In this document: positions 1-8,275 of the stretch, piece by piece
Layout of the letters: the number at the start of each line of letters is the position of its first letter
How positions within the stretch are numbered: the first letter of the stretch is position 1
From: an uncultured Lachnospiraceae bacterium
Lineage (GTDB): Bacteria > Bacillota > Clostridia > Lachnospirales > Lachnospiraceae
Direction of reading: 5' to 3'
Assembly: GCA_947243855.1 (NCBI GenBank)
Contig: CAMXIK010000003.1
Coordinates: forward strand, 62,001 to 126,000
DNA: 64,000 nt
Notes under the pieces: model-generated
Databases searched by the model: none
What the model saw: only the letters and a program-made list of their open reading frames with translations
Told to the model about the DNA's origin: nothing
Translations under genes and position numbers: made by a program

Positions 1-489
1 CTTTCCCAGCTCCATCCCTTCCTCCATTTGGTCCTGCACCGCCTTTCCCACCTTGGGATAGCAGACCCCATAGGCTTCCACCGTTTCTTTGACCGTTCTG
101 GTCATTGCCTCGGCGGATGTCTCGTCTATGTCTGTATTGTCGTCTTTTTCATACAACACCTGTGTCATGATTCCGCTGTCAGACTGTGTAAACTCCTGAA
201 TCCGCGCTCTGGAAATCCCTTCTACCAGCACGCGCAGAACCCGCTCCGGAAGCTTGCTCACCTGTCTGATCAACACAACCGTCCCTACCTCATAAATATC
301 ATCCCTGCCGGGATTCTCCTGATTACTATCCTTCTGGGTCACCACCAGCAATAGCTGTTCCCCCAGCATTGCCTGCTCCACAGACGAAACGGACACATCC
401 CTGCTTAGGTCAAAATGAATCACCATGCCCGGCAGAATCGTAAGTCCTCTGAGCGTCACTGTGGGAAGCAGTCTGTTCCCATTCTCCAT
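1..489 (-). CDS. lon: ATP-dependent protease Lon, N-terminal part (cut by window edge)
   Basis: The first 163 codons of a minus-strand gene whose 3' part lies outside the window. The translation begins MENGNRLLPTVTLRG and continues with LTILPGMVIHFDLSRD, the start of the Lon substrate-binding domain. The ATP-binding and Ser-Lys protease parts would lie beyond the edge. Lon is a cytoplasmic ATP-driven protease that degrades misfolded and regulatory proteins. An AAAGGGATG ribosome binding site precedes the ATG. It is the last visible gene of a tig-clpP-clpX-lon series, 60 bp after clpX, with a hairpin between them. The domain assignment is strong; activity cannot be judged from this part. Confidence 0.9.
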   Translation of the reverse strand, partial: MENGNRLLPTVTLRGLTILPGMVIHFDLSRDVSVSSVEQAMLGEQLLLVVTQKDSNQENPGRDDIYEVGTVVLIRQVSKLPERVLRVLVEGISRARIQEFTQSDSGIMTQVLYEKDDNTDIDETSAEAMTRTVKETVEAYGVCYPKVGKAVQDQMEEGMELGK

Positions 490-517
490 AAAATCATCCC
501 TTTTCGGTAGTATTAGA

Positions 518-543
518 AACGCCGCCAAGGTTCTGGCGACGTT
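518..543 (-). terminator. Intercistronic hairpin between clpX and lon
   Basis: Ten paired bases (one G-T wobble) with a 6-nt loop lie just after the clpX stop. On the minus strand the stem is followed by GTTTCTAAT, a poor T tract, so partial termination or mRNA processing fits better than a full stop. Confidence 0.5.
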
Positions 544-549
544 TTATTA

Positions 550-1806
550 TCATTTCGCTTGCAACAATCTGTCCCGGTATCTCAGGCGGGGTTTTTCCTC
601 CCCGTCCACCGCTTTCTTCGTGAGAATACACTCGGCAATACTGTCGTCCGAAGGAATCTCGTACATCACATCCATCATTACCTTCTCGACGATAGAGCGA
701 AGTCCTCTCGCCCCAGTCTTTCTCTCATGGGCCAGCTTCGCAATTTCCTCCACCGCGTCGTCTTCCACGGAAAGCTTCACCTCATCAAAAGCAAACAGCT
801 TCTTATACTGCTTGATCAGCGCATTCTTCGGCTCCTTCAAGATACGCACCAGCGCCTCTCTGTCCAATCCGTCCAGAGCCACCGTCACCGGCACACGGCC
901 GATAAATTCTGGAATCAAACCGAATTTCATGAGATCCTGCGGCGTCACTTCCTTTAAGATCGCCCCGATCTCCTTGCCGCTCTTCTCCGCAACCTGCGCG
1001 TTGAAACCGATGGAATGGCGGTCCAGCCGCTCCTCCACAATTTTATCCAGCCCGTCGAACGCGCCTCCGCAGATAAAAAGAATATTTGACGTATCGATCT
1101 GCAGCAGTTCCTGATGGGGGTGCTTCCTGCCTCCCTGCGGCGGCACACTGGCTACCGTTCCCTCGATGATCTTTAGAAGCGCCTGCTGAACGCCTTCCCC
1201 GGACACATCTCTGGTAATGGAAACATTTTCGCCCTTCTTGGTAATCTTATCGATCTCATCAATATAGATAATACCGTACTGCGCCCGCTCGATATCATAA
1301 TCCGCCGCCTGAATCAGTTTCAGGAGAATATTTTCCACATCCTCGCCCACATAGCCGGCCTCTGTCAAGGTGGTGGCGTCCGCGATCGCAAAAGGAACAT
1401 TGATGATCTTTGCCAGCGTCTGCGCCAGATAGGTCTTACCGGAACCGGTGGGGCCGATCATGATAATATTGCTCTTTTGCAGCTCCACTTCATCCTCATC
1501 CTTAGGCGCCATCACTCTCTTGTAATGATTGTAGACGGAGACGGCCATCACTTTCTTGGCCTCCTCCTGCCCGATCACATACTCGTCGAGGAAACTTTTG
1601 ATTTCCACCGGCTTTAAGAGGTTGATCTCCAACTCTTCCACTTCCGGATCGTCCTCGTATTCTTCTTCTATAATATCTGCGCAGATGTCCACACACTCGT
1701 CGCAGATATAGACGCCGCCGGGTCCGGCAATCATTTTTTTGACCTGATCCTGCGTCTTATTACAAAAAGAACATCTCACTTTTTCCTCAGAAATCTTCCC
1801 TGCCAT
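550..1806 (-). CDS. clpX: ATP-dependent Clp protease ATP-binding subunit ClpX
   Basis: 418 aa, the normal ClpX length. The N-terminal zinc-binding domain has four cysteines (CSFC near residue 12, CDECVDIC near 35). The AAA+ module follows with Walker A GPTGSGKT, Walker B IIYIDEID and the [11 protein letters not shown] segment with its arginine finger. ClpX is the hexameric unfoldase that feeds substrates to ClpP. The gene lies 27 bp downstream of clpP on the same strand, so the two are probably co-transcribed. No defects are visible. Confidence 0.98.
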   Translation of the reverse strand: MAGKISEEKVRCSFCNKTQDQVKKMIAGPGGVYICDECVDICADIIEEEYEDDPEVEELEINLLKPVEIKSFLDEYVIGQEEAKKVMAVSVYNHYKRVMAPKDEDEVELQKSNIIMIGPTGSGKTYLAQTLAKIINVPFAIADATTLTEAGYVGEDVENILLKLIQAADYDIERAQYGIIYIDEIDKITKKGENVSITRDVSGEGVQQALLKIIEGTVASVPPQGGRKHPHQELLQIDTSNILFICGGAFDGLDKIVEERLDRHSIGFNAQVAEKSGKEIGAILKEVTPQDLMKFGLIPEFIGRVPVTVALDGLDREALVRILKEPKNALIKQYKKLFAFDEVKLSVEDDAVEEIAKLAHERKTGARGLRSIVEKVMMDVMYEIPSDDSIAECILTKKAVDGEEKPRLRYRDRLLQAK

Positions 1807-1833
1807 TTCAAACCTTTCCTGCCTCAGACAAAA

Positions 1834-2436
1834 TTACTTTAACTCTTCGGTACTGGCATGACTGGTAATAATGCGGTCAATCAGCCCGTACTTAAGCGCT
1901 TCCTCCGCGCTCTTCCAGTTATCTCTCTCCGTATCCGCCATGATTACTTCAAAATCCTGCCCCGTGTTCTGCGCCATGATTCTGGCCATCTTTTCCTTGG
2001 TAGCAAGGATATGTTTCGCCGTAATCTCAATCTCTGTGGCCTGTCCCTGCGCGCCGCCCGCCGGCTGGTGAATCATGATCTCCGCATTCGGCAGAGCCAT
2101 TCTCTTGCCCTTGGTGCCGCCTGCCAGAAGAAAAGCGCCCATGCTGGCTGCCATACCGATACAAACGGTAGAAACGTCGCATTTGATAAACTGCATCGTA
2201 TCATAAATCGCCATCCCCGCAGTGATCACACCGCCGGGGCTGTTGATGTAAAGGCTGATATCCTTCTCCGGGTCCTCCGACTCCAAAAAGAGCAGCTCCG
2301 CCACAATTACGCTGGCGCTGGCATCGTTTACTTCCTCTCCCAGAAAAATAATTCTCTCCTTTAACAGTCTCGAATAAATATCGTAGGAACGCTCTCCCTT
2401 GGACGTCTGTTCAATGACATAAGGTATTAAAGCCAT
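1834..2436 (-). CDS. clpP: ATP-dependent Clp protease proteolytic subunit ClpP
   Basis: 200 aa serine protease with the catalytic serine in [10 protein letters not shown], the histidine in MIHQPAGG and the aspartate in the TERDNW segment, all intact and in the usual order. ClpP forms the tetradecameric proteolytic chamber that works with ClpX. It lies 29 bp downstream of tig, the common tig-clpP-clpX order. An AGGTGTAACC-type Shine-Dalgarno precedes the ATG. Only one ClpP is visible here. Confidence 0.98.
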   Translation of the reverse strand: MALIPYVIEQTSKGERSYDIYSRLLKERIIFLGEEVNDASASVIVAELLFLESEDPEKDISLYINSPGGVITAGMAIYDTMQFIKCDVSTVCIGMAASMGAFLLAGGTKGKRMALPNAEIMIHQPAGGAQGQATEIEITAKHILATKEKMARIMAQNTGQDFEVIMADTERDNWKSAEEALKYGLIDRIITSHASTEELK

Positions 2437-2465
2437 AGGTTACACCTCCATCAAATGTAATTGCT

Positions 2466-3764
2466 TTATTTCTTCGCTTTGCTCTCTTTCGCATTCTCCG
2501 CAATGAATTCAGCCGCCTTTCTGACTGCCAGATCCTGCATAATGCTCTTCTTGTCCCGTTCCCTCATAAGTTCCCTGACTTTGTCTACCTCCATCTGGTA
2601 TACGTCCGCCATGGTCTTTAACTCTTCTTCGTAATCTTCCTCAGTCGCCTCCAGATTCTCAGCCTTGGCCACTGCTTCCAGCACAAGTCTGGAACGAACG
2701 CGCTCCTCCGCCTGCGGCTTCACCTGCTCCACCATCTGCTGATAGTTGGTTCCCGTGAGCTGTAAATACTGCTCCATGGAAATGCCCTGCATGGTAATGC
2801 GCTGTGCAAATTCATCTACCATCTGCTTCTGCTGGGTCTCGAGCATAGCCTCCGGAATTTCCATCTCGGCATCCTCCACCGCAGCCTTTACAGACGCTTC
2901 CTCTCTCTCCCTTTTCGCATCCTTTTCCTTCTGCTCCTGCAGATTCTTCTTCACATCCTCACGGTACTCGGCAAGGGTGTCAAACTCGGATACGTCGCTT
3001 GCAAACTCGTCGTTTAATTCGGGAAGCTCCTTCTTGCGTATCTCTTTCACCGTGCACTTAAAGACTGCCTCTTTGCCCTGTAAATGCTCCGCCTGATAAT
3101 CCTCCGGGAAGGTAACCTTTACTTCTGTCTCCTCACCGATCTTCGCACCCACAAGCTGCTCCTCAAAGCCCGGAATGAACGCGCCCGAACCGATGGTCAA
3201 AGGATAATTCTCACCCTTTCCGCCCTCAAAAGCCTCGCCGTCCACAAACCCTTCAAAATCCAAAGAGGTCATATCGCCGTCCTCCACCGGACGGTCGTCC
3301 ACGGTGATGTTTCTCGCGTTGTTCTCGCGCTCTCTCTCGATCTGCGCGTCCACTTCCTCCTCGGTCACTTCCGTTTCGATCTTGTCGATCTTCACGCCCT
3401 TATACTTGCCAAGCTTCACTTCCGGCTTGAGCGCAACCATTGCGGTAAAGACAAAAGGCTTGCCCGCTACAATCTGAGTCACCTCAATCTGGGGAGAAGA
3501 AACAATCTCCTCCTCGCACTCGTCAAGCGCCTTGTCATAGGCGTCGGGAATTATGATGTTTGCCGCTTCTTCGAAAAACACCTCTTTGCCGTACATTTTC
3601 TCTACGATCTGGCGGGGCACTTTTCCTTTACGGAAGCCCGGTATGCTGATCTTACTCTTCTGCTTCTGATAAGCCTTCTCGATGGCCTTCTCAAACTCCT
3701 CCACGCCGGTCTCGATCGTCAGCTTCGCCATGTTCTTCTCTAATTTTTCCACCTGTAAACTCAT
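2466..3764 (-). CDS. tig: Trigger factor, ribosome-bound chaperone and peptidyl-prolyl isomerase
   Basis: 432 aa. The N-terminal ribosome-binding domain has a variant of the GFRKGKVPR signature (near residue 46). The FKBP-type isomerase domain follows (DMTSLDFEGFVDGEAFEGG region), then a long charged helical C-terminal chaperone domain ending in a lysine-rich tail. I chose MSLQVEKLE as the start because AGGAGG lies about 9 nt upstream; an open extension of 28 residues upstream has no such site. Trigger factor binds nascent chains at the ribosome exit. It heads the tig-clpP-clpX unit. Confidence 0.97.
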   Translation of the reverse strand: MSLQVEKLEKNMAKLTIETGVEEFEKAIEKAYQKQKSKISIPGFRKGKVPRQIVEKMYGKEVFFEEAANIIIPDAYDKALDECEEEIVSSPQIEVTQIVAGKPFVFTAMVALKPEVKLGKYKGVKIDKIETEVTEEEVDAQIERERENNARNITVDDRPVEDGDMTSLDFEGFVDGEAFEGGKGENYPLTIGSGAFIPGFEEQLVGAKIGEETEVKVTFPEDYQAEHLQGKEAVFKCTVKEIRKKELPELNDEFASDVSEFDTLAEYREDVKKNLQEQKEKDAKREREEASVKAAVEDAEMEIPEAMLETQQKQMVDEFAQRITMQGISMEQYLQLTGTNYQQMVEQVKPQAEERVRSRLVLEAVAKAENLEATEEDYEEELKTMADVYQMEVDKVRELMRERDKKSIMQDLAVRKAAEFIAENAKESKAKK

Positions 3765-3851
3765 GTTATGGGTTCCTCCTTCAATTCCTCTGTCAGCTAT
3801 CTTTTCTATATCAGTTAAACTCCGTGAGTTTCTAGCTACAGTCACCAAAAC

Positions 3852-3857
3852 ATTATA
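3852..3857 (-). promoter_or_regulatory. Extended -10 promoter of tig-clpP-clpX
   Basis: On the minus strand TGC-TATAAT is a consensus extended -10 about 90 bp before the tig start. No good -35 is seen, which suits an extended -10 promoter. Confidence 0.6.
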
Positions 3858-3909
3858 GCACAGGGTATTGGAAAATGCTAGATTTTTTTATAGGAATAAG
3901 CAGAACATG

Positions 3910-3944
3910 AAAACACCCCGCCTGTGTTTTCACAAGCGAGGTGT
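3910..3944 (-). terminator. Intrinsic terminator of the spore protein gene
   Basis: A 9-bp stem (one G-T wobble) is followed on the minus strand by TTTTC. It lies 18 bp past the SASP stop codon and separates that gene from tig. Confidence 0.75.
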
Positions 3945-3961
3945 CCTCGTTTTACTGCCTG

Positions 3962-4162
3962 TTACTTCATCTGCTCTTCCTGCTTCTTGATCATTCTACG
4001 AACCATCTCACCGCCGATAGAACCTGCTTCCTTGGAAGTCAGGTCGCCGTTGTAACCCTCTTTCAGGTTAACACCGAGCTCAGACGCAACCTCAGTTTTG
4101 AAACGATCCATAGCGGCCTTAGCCTCTGGAACCTCTACTCTATTGGTCTTGTTGCTTGCCAT
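3962..4162 (-). CDS. Small acid-soluble spore protein, alpha/beta type
   Basis: 66 aa. It carries the two alpha/beta SASP signatures: a first block around VASELGVNLKEGYNGDLTS and a second around EAGSIGGEMVRRMI. These proteins coat spore DNA and protect it from UV and chemical damage, and are degraded by the GPR protease at germination. The gene is single with its own terminator and a GGAGGTG site before the ATG. A CATACTA sequence about 134 bp upstream resembles a sigma-G -10. Its presence implies an endospore-forming host. Confidence 0.95.
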   Translation of the reverse strand: MASNKTNRVEVPEAKAAMDRFKTEVASELGVNLKEGYNGDLTSKEAGSIGGEMVRRMIKKQEEQMK

Positions 4163-4215
4163 TTCTTTTCACCTCCGAAATACTTTGAATCTTTTGATTC
4201 TTTATCTATATTTGA

Positions 4216-4244
4216 GACAAGCGCATTCTCCGTGCGCTTGTCCT
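4216..4244 (-). terminator. Hairpin in the DJ-1 / spore-protein interval
   Basis: A perfect 10-bp inverted repeat (GACAAGCGCA / TGCGCTTGTC, 7-nt loop). On the minus strand no T run follows. It could be the terminator of the DJ-1 gene or a hairpin in the spore-gene leader. Confidence 0.45.
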
Positions 4245-4295
4245 TTCGGCTTTCGCTGTTTGGATGCACACTTCGTTTGCCGCTTATCTTGATGT

Positions 4296-4302
4296 TAGTA
4301 TG
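4296..4302 (-). promoter_or_regulatory. Candidate sigma-G -10 for the spore protein gene
   Basis: Minus-strand CATACTA equals the forespore sigma-G -10 consensus. The -35 position holds only a weak match (GTTAT), so the call rests on the -10 and on the spore gene downstream. Confidence 0.4.
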
Positions 4303-4347
4303 TTCGGATGAAAAGATATTATGATAACACTTTTTTCCAGTTATTTT

Positions 4348-4896
4348 TTATTTAAACACGATTTTCGCGGCCATCGCCTCCGCCGCCTCTTTTCCCTGCA
4401 GCTTTTCCAAAATGGCAAGTCCAAAGGGAATCGCCGCGCCCATGCCGCGCCCTGTAATGATATTGCCGTCGGTCACAGCGGGTTCCCGCTTCACGTCCGC
4501 GCCTTCCAAATGGCTTTCAAAATCGGGAAAAGAACAGGCTTTCTTTCCATTTAAATGGCCGCGGTGTCCCAAAATCGAAGGCGCCGCGCAGACTGCCGCC
4601 ACGGTCTTTCCCGCCTTCACAAAAGCGTCCACCTGTTCCATCAACGCGCTGCTGGCTTCCAGATTTTTCGTGCCCGGCATACCGCCCGGCAGGACAATCA
4701 CATCCACTTCGTCAAAATCCACTTCCGAAAGCGTCTTGTCCATCGTCACTTCCACGCCATGGGAGCTTGTGACGCGCCGCTCGTTTGTGATGGACGCCAT
4801 CGTAATCTCCTCTCCCGCGCGCCGCAGGATGTCCACTACCGTCAGCGCTTCGATCTCCTCATAACCTGTTGCGAAAAAAATTGCTGTTTTGCTCAT
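4348..4896 (-). CDS. DJ-1/PfpI family protein (YajL-like)
   Basis: 182 aa single-domain protein. The conserved glutamate is in GYEEIEAL (near residue 15) and the nucleophile-elbow cysteine in AVCAAPSIL (near 104). The motif VLPGGMPGT and the C-terminal TGRGMGAAIPFGLAI are typical of the DJ-1/ThiJ branch. Members act as stress-related chaperones or have been proposed as deglycases or glyoxalases; the substrate cannot be told from sequence. It is 12 bp downstream of the DUF4143 ATPase on the same strand. Family certain, function open. Confidence 0.9.
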   Translation of the reverse strand: MSKTAIFFATGYEEIEALTVVDILRRAGEEITMASITNERRVTSSHGVEVTMDKTLSEVDFDEVDVIVLPGGMPGTKNLEASSALMEQVDAFVKAGKTVAAVCAAPSILGHRGHLNGKKACSFPDFESHLEGADVKREPAVTDGNIITGRGMGAAIPFGLAILEKLQGKEAAEAMAAKIVFK

Positions 4897-4908
4897 GTTT
4901 TCCTCCTT

Positions 4909-6210
4909 TCAATCCTTCAGGCAGCCAATCGGCACTACATACACGCCATCCTGCCGCCGATAAGCATAATCGCCAACCCCAATCAATACCATCAAAAATG
5001 CGGGACTCTTCATTTTGTCTGTATCAAGTTTAGCGCTTAAATTTTTGAGATTTTCCGCACCCTCTTCAATCAGTCTGTCACCGCCAAGCTTTATTTCAAT
5101 CAAGCCATAAGCGCCATTCCGCAAATGAAGCACTGCATCGCATTCCAATCCTGTTTTATCCCGAAAATGATACACGCTGCCATTTAATACATCGGCAAAT
5201 ACCCTTAAGTCGCGGATACACATTGTTTCAAACAGCAGTCCAAATGTGTTCAAATCTTCCATCAAATCATGCGGCCCAAGTCCCAATGCCGCAGTTGCGA
5301 TAGACGAATCGACAAAATAACGAGTGTTAGATGTCCGAATAGCAGTTTTAGAACGGAGATTCGGATTCCAAGCCTCCATTTCCTCAATCACAAAAATCTT
5401 TTTTAACGCATTGATATAAGAATAAACCGTATCAGAATCAAAAGTCTCCGCTTCATTAATCGAAATATCCTCACAAATCAACGCGTTTGACACCTGCGCC
5501 CCTTGATTCCGCGCATAAGAACGCATCAGCCGCTTCACACGTTCAGGATTTCTGGAAACACCGTCCGCGCGGGATATATCTGATTTTACAACCGCGTCAA
5601 AATAATCAAATGCCTGCTCAAGAGCAAGTTCGCCTTCCAAATCCGTAGCCCTCGGCCACCCCCCGCGGCATACAAGAAACGCCAATCGATTCAGGTCGAG
5701 CGCATTTTCCCCATCAATTTGCTCCGGTGTTTCGAACAGTGTTTTCAGACTCACTTCTCCTGTTGAATCCAGCGACTCGTATAAACTCATAGGCCGCATC
5801 AGCACCCATGAAAACCGCCCTGTTCCCGTATGATGAATGTGCTCATAAGAGGCCGGCACCGCTGAACCTGTTAAAATAAATTGTCCAAATTCATCCCGAT
5901 GGTCCACTTCAAACCTTACTGCATCCCATAATTTCGGTGCAATCTGCCATTCATCGATCAGCCTTGGAATCTCGCCTTTCAGAAGCCGCTTAGGGTTGAT
6001 TTCCGCCATCGCCAGATTTTGTTCTTCTTTTTCTGGATCAGCCATATAAAGAATACTGCCGGCCATCTGCTCAGCCGTCGTCGTCTTTCCGCACCATTTA
6101 GGACCCTCGATTAAAACAGCCCCCTTTCCTCGCAAACGCTTTTTTAATATTTCATCTGCAATTCTCGCTTTATATTTTTTCAATGCGGAGTAATCCCCTT
6201 CCCATATCAT
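4909..6210 (-). CDS. AAA ATPase with C-terminal DUF4143 (nuclease-like) domain
   Basis: 433 aa from the chosen start. Walker A is EGPKWCGKTTTA, then a Walker B-like RLIDEWQIAP, LTGSAVP and TGTGRFSWVLMRPMSL, the signature of this ATPase family. The C-terminal DUF4143 part has a PD-(D/E)XK-like core: DKTGLECDAVL followed by YGLIEIKLGG. Function is unknown; many act as stand-alone genes that turn over rapidly. An upstream in-frame ATG at 6261 exists, but I chose MIWEGDYS because a good promoter (-10 at 6220-6225) lies between the two, giving a nearly leaderless mRNA. No strong Shine-Dalgarno is seen at either start. Confidence 0.85.
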   Translation of the reverse strand: MIWEGDYSALKKYKARIADEILKKRLRGKGAVLIEGPKWCGKTTTAEQMAGSILYMADPEKEEQNLAMAEINPKRLLKGEIPRLIDEWQIAPKLWDAVRFEVDHRDEFGQFILTGSAVPASYEHIHHTGTGRFSWVLMRPMSLYESLDSTGEVSLKTLFETPEQIDGENALDLNRLAFLVCRGGWPRATDLEGELALEQAFDYFDAVVKSDISRADGVSRNPERVKRLMRSYARNQGAQVSNALICEDISINEAETFDSDTVYSYINALKKIFVIEEMEAWNPNLRSKTAIRTSNTRYFVDSSIATAALGLGPHDLMEDLNTFGLLFETMCIRDLRVFADVLNGSVYHFRDKTGLECDAVLHLRNGAYGLIEIKLGGDRLIEEGAENLKNLSAKLDTDKMKSPAFLMVLIGVGDYAYRRQDGVYVVPIGCLKD

Positions 6211-6219
6211 TCTATCGTT

Positions 6220-6248
6220 AGTATACCCTTTTACAATAAGAATTACAA
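6220..6248 (-). promoter_or_regulatory. Promoter of the DUF4143 ATPase, near-leaderless
   Basis: Minus strand: -35 TTGTAA (6243-6248), 17-bp spacer, -10 TATACT (6220-6225). The predicted transcript start is about 3 nt before the ATG at 6210. Confidence 0.65.
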
Positions 6249-6262
6249 TCGCATTCGGCAAC

Positions 6263-6343
6263 TTGGCTCTAAATTTTTCGTCAGTTTGGCTCTAAATTTT
6301 TCGGTAATTTGTCCGTAAATTTTTCGGCAGTTTGGCTATTCAG
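6263..6343. repeat. Degenerate 23-bp tandem repeat, about 3.5 copies
   Basis: Units begin at 6263, 6286, 6309 and 6332, exactly 23 bp apart. The first two share TTGGCTCTAAATTTTTCG, the third is TTGTCCGTAAATTTTTCG and the fourth breaks down after TTGGCTATTCAG. The last copy overlaps the MATE stop codon; the array ends just upstream of the ATPase promoter. Confidence 0.85.
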
Positions 6344-7665
6344 CTATTATTCCCCCGCCGCATCAACACGATTCCCGTCGCATCCGCCAACGCCCAACCA
6401 ATGGGAATCGCCCACCAGATACCGAGCACGCCGATTGCTGGATGCGCCGCCAGCGCATAGGCCAGAACCACCCGAGTCCCAAGGGAAATCACCGTCAATA
6501 AAAGGGAAACGCCCGGCCTGTTCACTCCGCGAAAATAGCCATACAGCAGAAACAAAATACCGATGCCGATATAAAAAGCCCCTTCAATCCGCAGATACTG
6601 CATACCGATTTCTATGATCTGCGTTTCCCCGCCGTCCACAAAAATCAGCATCAGAAACCTTGCAAGCGCAAACACCAGAACCGAGATTACCCCGCAGAAA
6701 GCGGCGGAAACTGTCATTGCTTTCCTCGTTCCCTGCTTCACCCGTTCCCGCTTTCCCGCGCCGTAGTTTTGCGAAATGAAAATCGAGTACGCGTTGCCAA
6801 ACTCCTGCGCCGGCATATAGGCGAAGGTGTCGATCTTCACCGTAGCCGCAAAGGCCGCCATCACCGCAGGTCCGAAGCTGTTGACCAGACTCTGCACCAT
6901 CAGAATGCCGAAATTCATCACCGACTGCTGCATACCCGTCATAACGGAATACTGGCAGATTTCCCTGACTGGCTTTTCCTCCCGCAAAAAACCGCGCAGG
7001 GAAAAGCGGAAATAAGGTTCCTTTCTCCACACGCAGATTCCCAGCCCCAGCCCGGAGACCGCCTGCGCAATCACCGTCGCCGCCGCCGCGCCTTGGAGTC
7101 CCCAGCCGAGATTCCTCACAAAAAATAAATCCAGTCCGATGTTCAGCACGGAGGCCGCGCCCAAAAGGTAAAGCGGCGTCACTGAGTTCCCCAACGCCCG
7201 CAAAAGAAAGGCGAAATAATTATACAGAAAAATAAACAGTATCCCGCAAAAGACAATCAATAGATAATCTCTTGTCATTTCATAAAGCTCTTTTGGCGTG
7301 CGAAGCAATATCAAAATCGGATGCATCAGACACTGTACCGCTATACTCAGCGACACCGCCAGCACGCCGATCATGACAAAAGCCGTCTGCGCGCAGGCCC
7401 GTACTTTTTCCCTTTCTCCCTTTCCTATATAATAAGAAAAGACAGCGCCGCCGCCCATACAAAGACCGATCAGCAAAGAATTTAAAAAGGTCATCAGCGC
7501 GTAGGAGGAGCCGACCGCCGCCAGCGCGTCCGCACCCACAAATTTTCCTACCACCCAAGTGTCCGCTATGTTGTAGCACTGCTGTAACAGGTTCCCCAGA
7601 ATCATGGGAGCCGCAAAATACAACAGTGATTTTGTTACGTTTCCGTTTGTCAGATCGTGGTTCAT
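6340..7665 (-). CDS. MATE family efflux transporter
   Basis: 441 aa with about 12 hydrophobic segments and the MATE N-terminus PMILGNLLQQCYNIADTWVVGKFVG, here in pieces PMILGNLLQQ and DTWVVGKFVG. The two-fold repeat of the family is recognisable (second half near residue 235). These cation-coupled exporters expel drugs or metabolites; the substrate is unknown. It lies 29 bp downstream of the CYTH gene and its stop overlaps the 23-bp tandem repeat. It is one of three MATE genes in the window. Confidence 0.93.
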   Translation of the reverse strand: MNHDLTNGNVTKSLLYFAAPMILGNLLQQCYNIADTWVVGKFVGADALAAVGSSYALMTFLNSLLIGLCMGGGAVFSYYIGKGEREKVRACAQTAFVMIGVLAVSLSIAVQCLMHPILILLRTPKELYEMTRDYLLIVFCGILFIFLYNYFAFLLRALGNSVTPLYLLGAASVLNIGLDLFFVRNLGWGLQGAAAATVIAQAVSGLGLGICVWRKEPYFRFSLRGFLREEKPVREICQYSVMTGMQQSVMNFGILMVQSLVNSFGPAVMAAFAATVKIDTFAYMPAQEFGNAYSIFISQNYGAGKRERVKQGTRKAMTVSAAFCGVISVLVFALARFLMLIFVDGGETQIIEIGMQYLRIEGAFYIGIGILFLLYGYFRGVNRPGVSLLLTVISLGTRVVLAYALAAHPAIGVLGIWWAIPIGWALADATGIVLMRRGNNS

Positions 7666-7694
7666 TTTATTTATTTCCTCTTGTCAGACCCTAC

Positions 7695-8201
7695 TCATCC
7701 CAGCGCCCGCCTGCTCAGATTAGAATTATGATAGGCGGGATCGTCCGTGACGTCCTGACTGAACCAGTCAAGTGGCTGAAAAGCCTCCGCCATTTCCAGA
7801 CTCGGAAACTCCACCTCGGCGATCACAAGAGGCGCAAAGGGCGGCTCAAAAATATCCAGTTCCACGCATAGACTTGTCTGGTCAATTATTTCCCGCGTAC
7901 CTGACGAATCTGTCATATCAAATACCGGACTCTCTATCGGTATCACATAGCGTTTTTTGGAAATCACATTTCCGTCCGCCTTTTCCCGCAAATGATAGTA
8001 GGACTTCTCGTTTAGCGGAAGATTGTACTCCTCCCTTGCCATAAGCCCCTTCCCCTTGTAGGTCAGATAAAAGGAATCGTCCTCCCTGCGTATTCTGACA
8101 ACCGGGTCAGTATTGAGGTAGGCCTGTTCAATCACATGGCTGGGATAGGATGCCAGATTTTCAGGCAGTTTCCCTACTGTAAATTTGCGTTCGATTTCCA
8201 T
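7695..8201 (-). CDS. CYTH domain protein (triphosphate tunnel enzyme)
   Basis: 168 aa. The CYTH/ExExK signature EIERKF opens the protein and is followed by beta strands carrying VVRIRRED, FYLTYKGKG and late acidic strands (CVELDIFE, VIAEVEFPS). These residues line the tunnel of triphosphate-binding enzymes such as inorganic triphosphatase, thiamine triphosphatase and class IV adenylate cyclase. Bacterial stand-alone members are usually triphosphatases. Neighbours give no hint of substrate. Confidence 0.85.
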   Translation of the reverse strand: MEIERKFTVGKLPENLASYPSHVIEQAYLNTDPVVRIRREDDSFYLTYKGKGLMAREEYNLPLNEKSYYHLREKADGNVISKKRYVIPIESPVFDMTDSSGTREIIDQTSLCVELDIFEPPFAPLVIAEVEFPSLEMAEAFQPLDWFSQDVTDDPAYHNSNLSRRALG

Positions 8202-8248
8202 CTATAATCCCCCTTATCTTCAATCAAATATATCATACAGTATAATTC

Positions 8249-8275
8249 AAAAAAGGCCGTGCTCTCAACACGGCC
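8249..8275 (-). terminator. Intrinsic terminator overlapping the LacI stop codon
   Basis: GGCCGTG / CACGGCC 7-bp stem followed on the minus strand by TTTTTT. The stem includes the last codons and the stop of the regulator gene. Confidence 0.88.

Noticed and set aside
425..1114. 229-aa plus-strand ORF opposite clpX
   Set aside because: Serine-rich shadow of the clpX reading frame, no ribosome binding site.
6263..6343. CRISPR array
   Set aside because: Directly adjacent 23-bp units without spacers, no cas genes.
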